From the NCBI GenBank assembly GCA_023409735.1, contig JAEYRB010000063.1, forward strand, positions 62,001 to 126,000: a DNA stretch of 64,000 nucleotides, in the 5' to 3' direction. Shown here in pieces: positions 46,270 through 54,355 of the stretch (its first letter is position 1; each line of letters opens with the position of its first letter). The stretch is from Bacillota bacterium. GTDB taxonomy: Bacteria > Bacillota > Clostridia > Acetivibrionales > DTU013. Below the pieces are notes generated by a model. That model made no database searches. It was not told the origin of the DNA and worked only from the letters and a program-made list of their open reading frames with translations. The translations under genes were made by a program, and so were the position numbers.

Positions 46270-46463
46270 TTCTTTTATTCCCCTTTAATGTGATAAAAAG
46301 CTTTAAACAGTATACCATAAACTTTGGTAAGTTAAGTATAATTATGAGGCATAAACCCAAAAATAGTAGAAATTAATAACTAATATCTAATAATAACAAT
46401 CATGTCGATTGCTTTAATATTAATTACTATTAATTCACCTTTTTAGAGGTGATATTTAACCAC

Positions 46464-46491
46464 TTGATAACAATAAAAATTAGTGTATAAT
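46464..46491 (+). promoter_or_regulatory. Promoter of the serS leader
   Basis: TTGATA (46464-46469) and TATAAT (46486-46491) with a 16-base spacer. Transcription would start near 46498, just before the T-box. The preceding 46270-46463 is AT-rich and otherwise empty. Confidence 0.65.
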
Positions 46492-46497
46492 AAACAG

Positions 46498-46757
46498 TAA
46501 TAATCTGTTGATGAAAACAGTAATAAATTGAGTGTTGATAAAAGCTATGATTCATTGATCCCTTAAGAGAGCCGATGGTTGGTGTGAATCGGTGGAAGCT
46601 TGAATTTATCCACTTTTGGAGCTCACGGTGATGAACCGAAGGTTTGTACCCTTTAGCGTACATGAGAGAGGCCGGATGAGCGATCCGGCAATTTGGGTGG
46701 CAACGCGGATTCCTTCCGTCCCATAGCTGTATATGGGTTCGGGAGGATTTTATTATT
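46498..46757 (+). ncRNA. T-box leader (tRNA-Ser sensing) of serS
   Basis: The T-box core GGGTGGCAACGCGG at 46695-46708 is nearly invariant in the class and pairs with uncharged tRNA ends. Stem I is seen upstream with AGAGAG, GATGGTTGGTG and GAATCGG. The 3' part of stem I includes GGAGCTCACGG (46618-46628), which contains both AGC and UCA, each a serine codon; I cannot decide which is the specifier. A terminator (TCCTTCCG with CGGGAGGA plus CCCATA with TATGGG) ends in TTTTATTATTTT. Uncharged tRNA-Ser should favour the antiterminator and serS expression. Confidence 0.88.
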
Positions 46758-46797
46758 TTCGGGTAAACGATGAGCTGTAGCAAAAAGGTGAGGATGG

Positions 46798-46913
46798 CTC
46801 GATGCCCCCGATACTTTTTTAGACCAAGGGGACGGTTCCTTCGGTTCGCATAGACCAAGGGGACAGTTCGATGCCTCTGGGACTTCTACTAATGGCGTTG
46901 ACTGAAGGTCTAC
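46798..46913 (+). repeat. Repeat cluster inserted between T-box terminator and serS
   Basis: In order: CTCGATGCCCCCGATACTTT (46798), GGGGACGGTTC (46828), GGGGACAGTTC (46859), a TTCGATGCCTCTGGGACTT block (46867) and GTTGACTGAAGGTCTAC (46897). Each motif has relatives elsewhere in the window. The cluster makes the T-box-to-gene distance about 250 bases, unusually long. Confidence 0.7.
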
Positions 46914-47006
46914 AGTAAAAAGGGAAAGTGTGATTCGACCACCGAGATGCTAATTTTCGGGTTAATAATGCAGAATATTAAAGAAGATTATTATAGGAGG
47001 AGTAAC

Positions 47007-48290
47007 ATGCTGGACATTAAGTTTTTAAGAGCAAACCCTGAGCTTGTAAAGGAAAACATCAGAAAGAAATTTCAGGACCATAAACTGGTTATGGTAGATG
47101 AAGTTGTAGAGATGGATATTAAATACAGAGACGCAATCTCCAAGGGCAATGAGTTGAGAAGCCAGCGAAATTCCATCAGTAAAGAGATAGGAAATCTCAT
47201 GTCTAAGGGGCTTCGCGAGGAAGCTGAAAAAGCGAAGGCGAGAGTGCCTGAAATCGCAAAGGAGCTAGTAGAGCTTGAAAAACTTGAGGAGGAGTTGTCC
47301 GCTGAAATACAAAAAAGGATGCTTGTTATTCCCAATATAATAGACAGCTCTGTTCCAATAGGAAAGGATGACAGTGAGAATGTTGAGGTAGAGCGCTTCG
47401 GAGAGCCGGTTGTTCCTGAATTTGAAGTACCTTATCATGTTGAAATTATGGAGAAGCTTCATGGCATAGACCTGGACAGTGCCAGAAAAACCAGCGGCAA
47501 CGGCTTCTATTATCTGTGTGGTGACATTGCTAGACTTCATTCAGCAATTTTATCATATGCTCGTGATTTTATGATAGACAGAGGCTTTACCTATTATATT
47601 CCGCCATTTATGATCCGCGGCGATGTTGTCAATGGCGTAATGAGCTTTTCTGAAATGGAAAACATGATGTATAAAATAGAAGGAGAGGACCTTTACCTCA
47701 TAGGTACCAGCGAGCACTCCATGATAGGTAAGTTTATAGATACCATTCTGGACGAGGATCAACTGCCGCAGACTTTGACCAGCTACTCGCCGTGCTTCAG
47801 GAAGGAAGTTGGCGCTCATGGTATTGAGGAGCGCGGTGTATATAGGATACATCAGTTTGAAAAGCAGGAGATGATAGTAGTTTGTAAGCCGGAGGAAAGT
47901 ATGGAATGGTTTAAAAAACTGTATCAGAATACTGTTGATTTCTTCCGCTCACTTGATGTCCCTGTGCGTACGTTGGAATGCTGCTCAGGTGACCTGGCAG
48001 ATCTTAAGGTAAAGAGCATAGATGTAGAAGCATGGTCTCCGCGCCAGCAGAAATACTTCGAGGTAGGAAGCTGCTCCAACCTTGGTGATGCACAAGCACG
48101 CCGCCTTGGTATACGTGTAAGGAACAAGGAAACGGGCAACTATTTTGCACATACGCTTAATAATACTGTTGTTGCACCACCACGTATGCTGATAGCGTTT
48201 TTGGAGAACAATCTCAATGAGGATGGCTCTGTAAATATTCCAAAGCCGCTTAGAATGTACATGGGTGGAAAGGATGCCATCAGGCCGTGA
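47007..48290 (+). CDS. serS: Seryl-tRNA synthetase
   Basis: 427 residues from ATG 47007, which has AGGAGGAG six bases upstream; the open frame extends further but the protein family begins MLDIKFLR. An N-terminal coiled-coil arm (about 30-105) binds the long variable arm of tRNA-Ser. Class II motif 2 (FRKEVGAHG, YRIHQFEKQE) and motif 3 (GSCSNLGDAQARRLGIR) are complete, and FYYLCGDIARLHSA is conserved. It charges tRNA-Ser and also supplies the Ser-tRNA used for selenocysteine. It is controlled by the upstream T-box. Confidence 0.95.
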   Translation: MLDIKFLRANPELVKENIRKKFQDHKLVMVDEVVEMDIKYRDAISKGNELRSQRNSISKEIGNLMSKGLREEAEKAKARVPEIAKELVELEKLEEELSAEIQKRMLVIPNIIDSSVPIGKDDSENVEVERFGEPVVPEFEVPYHVEIMEKLHGIDLDSARKTSGNGFYYLCGDIARLHSAILSYARDFMIDRGFTYYIPPFMIRGDVVNGVMSFSEMENMMYKIEGEDLYLIGTSEHSMIGKFIDTILDEDQLPQTLTSYSPCFRKEVGAHGIEERGVYRIHQFEKQEMIVVCKPEESMEWFKKLYQNTVDFFRSLDVPVRTLECCSGDLADLKVKSIDVEAWSPRQQKYFEVGSCSNLGDAQARRLGIRVRNKETGNYFAHTLNNTVVAPPRMLIAFLENNLNEDGSVNIPKPLRMYMGGKDAIRP

Positions 48291-48569
48291 CATCAGCAGA
48301 GTTAGGCAGCAGGTGCAAGTAGAATAGAATTACTCGGGAAGAAACTTATACAACTGGTGTGGGTGTAATGATTTGTGTAGAAAAATATATGCACTAGATA
48401 TGGATCGAATGTTCGGATAGGAATTAGGAGCAAGGATGATCGGCGAAAAATAGTCGCTGGAATTGATAGTTAAGGCAAAAGGTCTAGATGAATATGCACA
48501 GTAAGAATAGCCAGTGTATAAAATCTACTGAGAAATAAATTGAATAGAATGTACCAAGTATAAATAAGG

Positions 48570-48634
48570 GGGGGTCCTGACATTGTACTTATTTCTCGGC
48601 TGCTTCGCCTTTAGGAGATAAGGTCAGAAACCCT
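48570..48634. repeat. Bulged inverted repeat between convergent genes
   Basis: CTGAC (48577-48581) pairs with GTCAG (48623-48627) and CTTATTTCT (48588-48596) with GGAGATAAG (48614-48622), with a six-base bulge on one side and flanking GGG/CCC. It may terminate serS or the chemoreceptor gene. The rest of the gap 48291-48645 shows nothing else. Confidence 0.5.
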
Positions 48635-48645
48635 TAACTACTATC

Positions 48646-50157
48646 CTAAAACCTGCATAGCAGGTCGATGCAAATTACATAATATTCTTTATCATCACAC
48701 TGATATGCATATGAAATTGTCTTACATAAATTTCCTGTAGCCTTTGATATGTATTCTGGGGAAGTATACAATTCCTGCTTATTTTTAGTAGCCTGGCGGA
48801 AATATTTTTTTGAACTGTAGTCTTCGCCGGGCAATGCAGGTTTAAAATTCTCATCCTGCTCTACTATGATCCTTGGATTCATAATCGTATGGCTTAATTG
48901 CTGGCCATCTCCATTAATAACATACAGACATTCAATATCCATGTGATTTTGAATTTCCGTTTCCAGTATCGTATCTATAGACTGGGTAGTAGTTGCATGA
49001 TATAGCTTTGCCACTAATTTGCCGGTTAACTCTCGTGTGGATTCCTCCTCCATATTTTTATCAGTTACCGGTTCATTTTCTTGTCTAATTAGCCGGAAAC
49101 GTTGAAGAACCTTTTTCAAATGAGCAGATATGTTTGACAGATTCACTGCTCCTGCATTATTTTCCTGGGCATAAGCTGCATTACTCTGTACTGCCTCTGA
49201 TATATTGATAATGATAGATGACGTTTCCTTAAGATTTTCTGCCTGTATATTGGATAGCTCTGCTATTTCTTTACACAAACCGGTTACCCCTTCGATCGAA
49301 TCATTTATGTTATTAAAGCTTTCTACGGTTTTTTTCGTGATTTTTGCACTTTCATCCGCTGCAGCAATACTATTATTAATTAACTGCGTAGTTTGCTTAA
49401 CAGCTTCGCTGCTTTTCTGTGCCAGTTTATTCACTTCACCGGCAATTATTGAAAAACCCTGTCCGTTTTCACCAGCTCTCGCAGCCTCGATTGTTGCATT
49501 TAAAGATAACAATCTGGTCTGATCAGCAATTCCATTTATTAATTCAATGATATGGGATATATCATCGATGGAGGACTTTACTTTATCCACAGAGGATAAC
49601 ATATGATTCATATAGCTTCTTCCGATTTCGGTTTCCTTAGCTATCGCATCAACGGCTTTCGCTACTGCATTTGCATTTGCTGCATTATGTACTGTCTTAT
49701 CCGTAATGTCATAAATAGTTGAAGATAAATCAGAAATCCAAGCTGCCTGTTCCGTCGTGTTTGTCGCCAAAAAGGAGGAACCTTTCTCAACCTGATTACT
49801 CATAGCATCTATCTCTATGGATAGGTTGTGAATCTCTTCAAAAGAACAATTCAGAGAATATCTGATTTTATAGAGAGCATTTTTGATTGGCAGAAAATCT
49901 CCCTGATAAAGTACGTCCTCTGAAAAAGCAACTGCCATATTGCCGGATGACAGATGGGATAATATATGGGTTATCTCGTTTATGTAGGCATTAAAGGTAT
50001 TATTGATTTGATTTATATCTTCTGCTAAATCTTTAAGAAAATCAAAATGCTCCGTATCGATTTTTATGTCCAGATTACCACTGAGCATCTGCTTTGTATG
50101 ATGTCCTATGTTAAATACTTCTTCTAAAATTCTCTGCAATTTCTTTTGTTTTCTCAT
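48646..50157 (-). CDS. Soluble methyl-accepting chemotaxis-type receptor with C-terminal sensor
   Basis: 503 residues and no membrane segment. Residues 1-110 look like two HAMP-related helical units (LSGNLDIKID, LSSGNMAVAF). The signalling domain spans about 115-350; its hairpin tip is at 212-242 (DQTRLLSLNATIEAARAGEN), the CheA/CheW contact site. After it, about 365-500, comes a Cache/PDC-like domain with CLYVINGDGQQLSHTIMNP, SSKKYFRQA and TGNLCKTISYAY. This order, sensor after the signalling domain and all in the cytoplasm, is unusual. Family role is to couple a signal to CheA. GGAGGACAT precedes the ATG. Confidence 0.85.
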   Translation of the reverse strand: MRKQKKLQRILEEVFNIGHHTKQMLSGNLDIKIDTEHFDFLKDLAEDINQINNTFNAYINEITHILSHLSSGNMAVAFSEDVLYQGDFLPIKNALYKIRYSLNCSFEEIHNLSIEIDAMSNQVEKGSSFLATNTTEQAAWISDLSSTIYDITDKTVHNAANANAVAKAVDAIAKETEIGRSYMNHMLSSVDKVKSSIDDISHIIELINGIADQTRLLSLNATIEAARAGENGQGFSIIAGEVNKLAQKSSEAVKQTTQLINNSIAAADESAKITKKTVESFNNINDSIEGVTGLCKEIAELSNIQAENLKETSSIIINISEAVQSNAAYAQENNAGAVNLSNISAHLKKVLQRFRLIRQENEPVTDKNMEEESTRELTGKLVAKLYHATTTQSIDTILETEIQNHMDIECLYVINGDGQQLSHTIMNPRIIVEQDENFKPALPGEDYSSKKYFRQATKNKQELYTSPEYISKATGNLCKTISYAYQCDDKEYYVICIDLLCRF

Positions 50158-50308
50158 CCTTATGTCCTCCCATTTGCATCAACCTAAGTAACCGTTCAGC
50201 TTCTGCTTATCAATTAACAGTTGATTCTTATTTTTGTAAGTGACCTCTTTCCATGGAAACATACATCTGCTAATACCGCCTAAAAGTGATATCAAAATCC
50301 AATAGAAT

Positions 50309-50342
50309 CAAAAAAAGCAACGAGGTTTAAGCCCCGTTGCTT
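50309..50342 (-). terminator. Minus-strand terminator upstream of the chemoreceptor gene
   Basis: On the minus strand AAGCAACGGGG pairs with CCTCGTTGCTT with one mismatch, followed by six T residues. It ends transcripts coming from the ECF gene direction before the chemoreceptor gene. Confidence 0.8.
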
Positions 50343-50416
50343 ATTAAATAATATATACTACAAATTGGAAGCTGTCAAGAATATACGATGATGAGAATAT
50401 TGAATGTTGTATTTGC

Positions 50417-50693
50417 TTGTATTTGGCTTATTTACTTGTTATAGAATTACAATAAAGTTTTTTGTGTTAAAATAAAAACGTGATGTAGTTATTTTAGATA
50501 AGTTTGCGGTAGAAGCAATTAAGATAACTGGTGTTATTGTTATTCAATAAGGTGGAACCCAACAGGATCTTTATGGGAGTATAGGTGGCAGAATGGCTGT
50601 AGAGAAGTAATAAGTATCGGATGTTGAATTGATATTATCGCACATAGGTACCAAAGGGACGGTTATCAATTAAGATATCCGTCCCTATTTTTA
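50417..50693 (+). other. Orphan promoter-terminator interval, possible small RNA
   Basis: TTGTAT (50417-50422) and TATAGA (50440-50445) have a 17-base spacer. AGGGACGG (50655-50662) pairs with CCGTCCCT (50679-50686), with TATC/GATA inside, followed by ATTTTTAG, a plus-strand terminator with no plus-strand gene before it. Between them is only a broken coding-like frame (with VIVIQ-stop and YGSIGGRMAVEK) I do not recognise. Either a small RNA or the remains of a gene. Confidence 0.35.
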
Positions 50694-50805
50694 GTCGCAT
50701 GAGTATCAAACAGAGTTTGAACTGCATATACCCAGCTTAGCCATTGCGTATTGCACGGGCGTAATAGTAAGTTGGTTATGCATAAATATTCTACATTAGC
50801 TTGAA

Positions 50806-51561
50806 TTACTCCGGCTTGTTTCGCTTCAGTGCACTAACTACACTGGTTACGATCAGAATAGCAATTATTATTTCCGGTATTCCGTTAGCCACACCTATAC
50901 CTGCAATAGCCTTTCCGGCTGTTCCGCTGCTAAGACCCATTGCTTCTTCAAATTTACCTGCGTACAGCAGGAAAATCATTGTCAGAACAAGACCTGTATT
51001 GGTCAGCGTACCTGCTATGGTTGCAATGACAATGCTCAAGGTACTGCTTTGTGACTTTTTGTTAGTTATGTAGAATAAAAATAATGTAATAATTATTAGC
51101 GCAATATTTGCAGCTATCAACCAGAAGCTTGCACTGCTTCTAATGTTGGCGTAGGTCCAGTAAGCAAGATAGCCTGTAATGCCTATCCATACGATATTCA
51201 AAATCACAAGAGTTTTTTTAAAACCGAGATTTTTTATCGCTTTATACGCGTAATATGTAGTTATGCCTATAAGGATCCGAGGCAGGATTGAAACCAGTGG
51301 ATTGAGAAATGCGAATGATAGTATTGTTGGCGCTGTTATTGCTGAATAGACACTGAATAAACCGAATATTAACCCTACGAATGCACCAACCACCGGCCCT
51401 TCAATAATAGCGCCTATTATTACCGGGATGTGCAGTATCGTTGCTTTTGCCGGACCTACCGGCATGAGACCTATGGGAGTCATCCCAAGTATTGCTGTCA
51501 ATGCACCTAATACACCGACAATAGCCATTTTTCTTACATTAAATGACCTGTTTTTTGACAT
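50806..51561 (-). CDS. ECF transporter S component
   Basis: 251 residues, about six to seven membrane segments. MPVGPAKATILHIPVIIGAI, IEGPVVGAFVGLIFGLFSVY and FAFLNPLVSILPRILIGI match the substrate-binding S-component family of energy-coupling-factor vitamin transporters (PF12822-like). The vitamin or cofactor cannot be read from the sequence. No ECF ATPases or T component are nearby, so it must use a shared module. CGGAGG lies upstream of the ATG, after a 90-base structured leader and a clear promoter. Confidence 0.85.
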   Translation of the reverse strand: MSKNRSFNVRKMAIVGVLGALTAILGMTPIGLMPVGPAKATILHIPVIIGAIIEGPVVGAFVGLIFGLFSVYSAITAPTILSFAFLNPLVSILPRILIGITTYYAYKAIKNLGFKKTLVILNIVWIGITGYLAYWTYANIRSSASFWLIAANIALIIITLFLFYITNKKSQSSTLSIVIATIAGTLTNTGLVLTMIFLLYAGKFEEAMGLSSGTAGKAIAGIGVANGIPEIIIAILIVTSVVSALKRNKPE

Positions 51562-51691
51562 TTTAATACCTCCGCTCCAGTTCTTATTTTAGATACCGGT
51601 CGTAAAACATATTCTGTTTTAGCCAATTAGTCCAACTCTTTTCAGATGTTGGCTTGCGTACTATTATAGATAAGTTCGACAAAAGATTCAA
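51562..51691 (-). promoter_or_regulatory. Promoter and structured leader of the ECF S-component gene
   Basis: On the minus strand TTGAAT (51691-51686) and TATAAT (51668-51663) are 17 bases apart. The leader of about 95 bases has GCCAA pairing with TTGGC around CCAAC/GTTGG, then AAAACA pairing with TGTTTT. It does not match a riboswitch class I can name. Beyond it, 51692-52127 holds only a doubtful 32-codon TTG-start frame at 51827-51925 preceded by AAAAGGGAG. Confidence 0.55.
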
Positions 51692-52127
51692 GGCATATGG
51701 AAAATTTTTGGCTGGTGTTAATTGTAAAAGTGAAAAGTAAAAAAGTAGGAAAAGGTTAGTTCTGTTTCCGCCAAGAGCTTGAGAATTGAAACATGGACAC
51801 GATTATTAGACAAAAGGGAGTGTTACTTGCCTAATTTAGCAGTAATTGAGAGAATGGGTGATACTCAGTTACACCGTGGCATTTTTGAACATGATTTGGT
51901 AAAATTAAGTGAGGAACAAAGATAAACTCAAAATTATTGATAAATGCTGAAATGGTATTTGTGAAGTACTTAATAAAGCGTTAAGTTTTAATTTTAACTC
52001 AAATGGGTTTCAAATTTGCTGCTGTGAATTGTTGCAAAGACTGATAAACGGGTATGTCCAATGATTCGCTGTTTATGGTAAAGACAAAATGGTGCCGGAA
52101 TGATATGCTTCCTCTGAGGTGATACAA

Positions 52128-52640
52128 ATGGATCTGATAAAAATAGGAAAATTCATATCAGAACTTAGAAAAGAAAAAAACTATACTCAAGACCAATTAG
52201 GAGAGAAATTAGGGGTAACAAATAAGACTATCTCACGTTGGGAGACAGGGACATATTTACCACCAGCAGATTCGCTGCTTTCAATGAGTGAATTATTTTC
52301 AGTAAGCATTAATGAATTACTTAGCGGAAAGAGATTAGAGGCTGAAGAATATAAAGAAGCAGCAGAGGAAAATTTGAAACAAACAATTAAGGCCAGCAGC
52401 TTTACCTTGAAGGACAGAATTGACTTCTTTAAGAGAAAATGGCTGAAGGAACATATTCCGCTGATGGTATTTATGGGACTAATTGTGATTGCTGTTTTTT
52501 TAGCAGGATTTATTTTGAGAAAGAGTTTGATTGGTTATCTTGCGATATTATTGCTTATAATATTCCATGGTGTGCGTAATAATCGTATGATGGCATATGT
52601 TGAAAAAAATGCTTATGATGGATCAGGAAGAAATCAATAG
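52128..52640 (+). CDS. XRE-family regulator with C-terminal membrane segments
   Basis: 170 residues from ATG 52128 (GAGGTG upstream; a GTG at 52119 overlaps it). Residues 5-60 form a Cro/CI-type HTH (QDQLGEKLGVTNKTISRWETG), typical of the group with conserved WE-x-G. A charged linker follows, then two hydrophobic segments (about 107-128 and 131-147). Membrane-tethered XRE regulators of this kind are common in Clostridia, with unknown signals. A ribosome-site-rich stretch follows but no partner gene is clearly linked. Confidence 0.85.
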   Translation: MDLIKIGKFISELRKEKNYTQDQLGEKLGVTNKTISRWETGTYLPPADSLLSMSELFSVSINELLSGKRLEAEEYKEAAEENLKQTIKASSFTLKDRIDFFKRKWLKEHIPLMVFMGLIVIAVFLAGFILRKSLIGYLAILLLIIFHGVRNNRMMAYVEKNAYDGSGRNQ

Positions 52641-52783
52641 GTGTAGTGAAGACTTCGGTTTGATGAACATAGAAAAGAAAGGAGAAGGTAGTAGACAGTA
52701 AAAAATGTCAAGTAAATAGTGAATGTTAATTTCTCAATACTTATAGGCTCATACAGTCTGCTGCTGAAAATAGATTATGAAAC

Positions 52784-53713
52784 TTGAAATACCCCGGATA
52801 TATAACTGACATAAATGGTATAAAGGTTGGTCATGCCCAATCGAAAGAGGGAATGACAGGCTGCACAGCGGTTATTTGTGAAAAAGGAGCCGTAGGCGGT
52901 GTTGATGTGCGTGGTTCAGCTCCCGGTACAAGAGAGACCGATCTGATGAAGCCTGAAAAAATGATGGATAAGCTGCATGCAGTGGTGCTCTCCGGCGGCA
53001 GTGCTTTTGGGCTGGAGGCGGCCTCGGGCGTAATGAGGTATCTGGAGGAACAGAATGTCGGCTTTGATGTCGGAGTTACAAAGGTACCTATAGTTGCATC
53101 GGCTGTGATATATGACCTCAATGTAGGCAATTACAGAATAAGGCCGGATATAGCAATGGGCTATGAGGCAGCTAACGCGGCTTCCGGCGAGGAAAGAAGG
53201 CAGGGCTGCGTAGGCTGTGGAACGGGTGCTACAGTGGGAAAAATACTGGGACCTGACTATGCCATGAAATCGGGCCTGGGAAGTGCGACCATCAGATCGG
53301 GCGAACTGATCGTTTCCGCAATTGTTACTGTAAATAGCTTTGGAGATGTTTTCGACTACAAAACAGGAAGGCAGATAGCCGGAGTTTATGACTATAACAA
53401 AAAAGAACTGCTAAACACATACTCTATTATGAAAACGCAGAATGTAGCAGCAAGCTTCCCTATGAGAAACACCACCATAGGCGTTGTAGCCACAAATGCA
53501 GTTCTCACAAAAGCCGAAGCCAACAAGTTGGCAGAAATGTCCCATAACGGCTATGCCAGATCCATCAATCCCGTTCATACCATGCTTGATGGAGATACAA
53601 TTTTCACAATGGCTACCGGCGAGGTTGCCTCCGACATTAATCTTATAGGTACTATGGCGAACGAGGTAATGTCAATGGCAATAACAAACGCCATATTAAA
53701 CGTTAAAAAGTAG
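52784..53713 (+). CDS. P1 family peptidase (DmpA/BapA-like N-terminal nucleophile hydrolase)
   Basis: 309 residues. TTG 52784 is the first possible start in frame because a stop lies two codons earlier; no good ribosome site is visible. The family signatures are DINGIKVGHAQ at the N-terminus, CEKGAVGGVDVRGSAPGTRE, VVLSGGSAFGLEAASGV and VGCGTGATVGK. T237 in VVATNAVLTK aligns with the self-processing nucleophile. P1 enzymes cleave themselves into two chains and then act as aminopeptidases or beta-peptidases in the cytoplasm; the natural substrate is unknown. It stands alone. Confidence 0.9.
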   Translation: MKYPGYITDINGIKVGHAQSKEGMTGCTAVICEKGAVGGVDVRGSAPGTRETDLMKPEKMMDKLHAVVLSGGSAFGLEAASGVMRYLEEQNVGFDVGVTKVPIVASAVIYDLNVGNYRIRPDIAMGYEAANAASGEERRQGCVGCGTGATVGKILGPDYAMKSGLGSATIRSGELIVSAIVTVNSFGDVFDYKTGRQIAGVYDYNKKELLNTYSIMKTQNVAASFPMRNTTIGVVATNAVLTKAEANKLAEMSHNGYARSINPVHTMLDGDTIFTMATGEVASDINLIGTMANEVMSMAITNAILNVKK

Positions 53714-54021
53714 AATATTGAAGACAATTAAGCTTTTAGCATATTTCTCAAGCATGCTATATATTTTAAAATCACAGCAAACAGCTGTCCTGCCAGATAT
53801 CTATATGGTATCAGTATTATCACATCATTACTAGTAATATGGATTTTACATTAATCATGTTATAGTCTTCCGATAAAATAACAATTAACGCAAGATTCTA
53901 ATTTGTAGCAAATGTATTGGAAGTACTTCAGAATAAGATGCAGTTTGATAAATCACTTCATTTTATAAGTCCATACAAAGTTACATTTTAGAATAAGCTA
54001 AAGTGTTATGGAGGGATTAAT
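53714..54021. other. Gene-free stretch after the P1 peptidase gene
   Basis: About 310 AT-rich bases with no recognisable gene, strong terminator or promoter pair. The ribosome site GGAGG of the truncated aminotransferase gene lies at its end. Confidence 0.4.
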
Positions 54022-54252
54022 ATGTATCGAATGGGGAAAGAAGAGATCCAAGCAGCTGCAAGAGTAATAGAAAGCGGAAAGCTTTTCAGAATTAATGATG
54101 GTTCAAGAGAGGTTGACCATTTCGAAGATGAATTTGCAGAGAAGATGGGTACAAAGTATGCGTTAAATGTTACCAGTGGAACAGCTGCCATAATATGTTC
54201 ATTAGCAGCTTTGGAAATAGGGCCTGGATGTACAAGAGGGGAATGGGTTTAG
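54022..54252 (+). pseudogene. Truncated DegT/DnrJ/EryC1/StrS aminotransferase
   Basis: Only 76 codons. The first ~68 are a good match to the N-terminus of sugar aminotransferases: GKEEIQAAARVIESGKLFR, FEDEFAEKMGTKYALNVTSG and a segment ending AALEIGPG. The normal protein has about 370-400 residues and continues with the PLP-binding domain, including the catalytic lysine, all missing here. After IGPG the frame runs into a terminator hairpin and stops. The intact start with a GGAGG ribosome site and the abrupt junction point to a deletion that joined the N-terminus to a terminator. Confidence 0.8.
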
Positions 54253-54272
54253 ACTCCCATCCCCTCTTTATT
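54234..54272 (+). terminator. Terminator fused to the truncated aminotransferase gene
   Basis: AAGAGGGG (54234-54241) pairs with CCCCTCTT (54261-54268), and ATGGG with CCCAT inside; TTATT follows. The left arm is read as the last codons of the truncated gene. Confidence 0.85.
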
Positions 54273-54355
54273 GATGCCCATTACACACATTAGGAATTAT
54301 AAAAACTAACTGTACTCGTTGGTTTTCATTGTATTGCCATATTAGCAAATTAGCA

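Noticed and set aside
51827..51925. 32-codon frame with TTG start and AAAAGGGAG upstream
   Set aside because: Plausible ribosome site but no recognised homologue and no context; too weak to call a gene.
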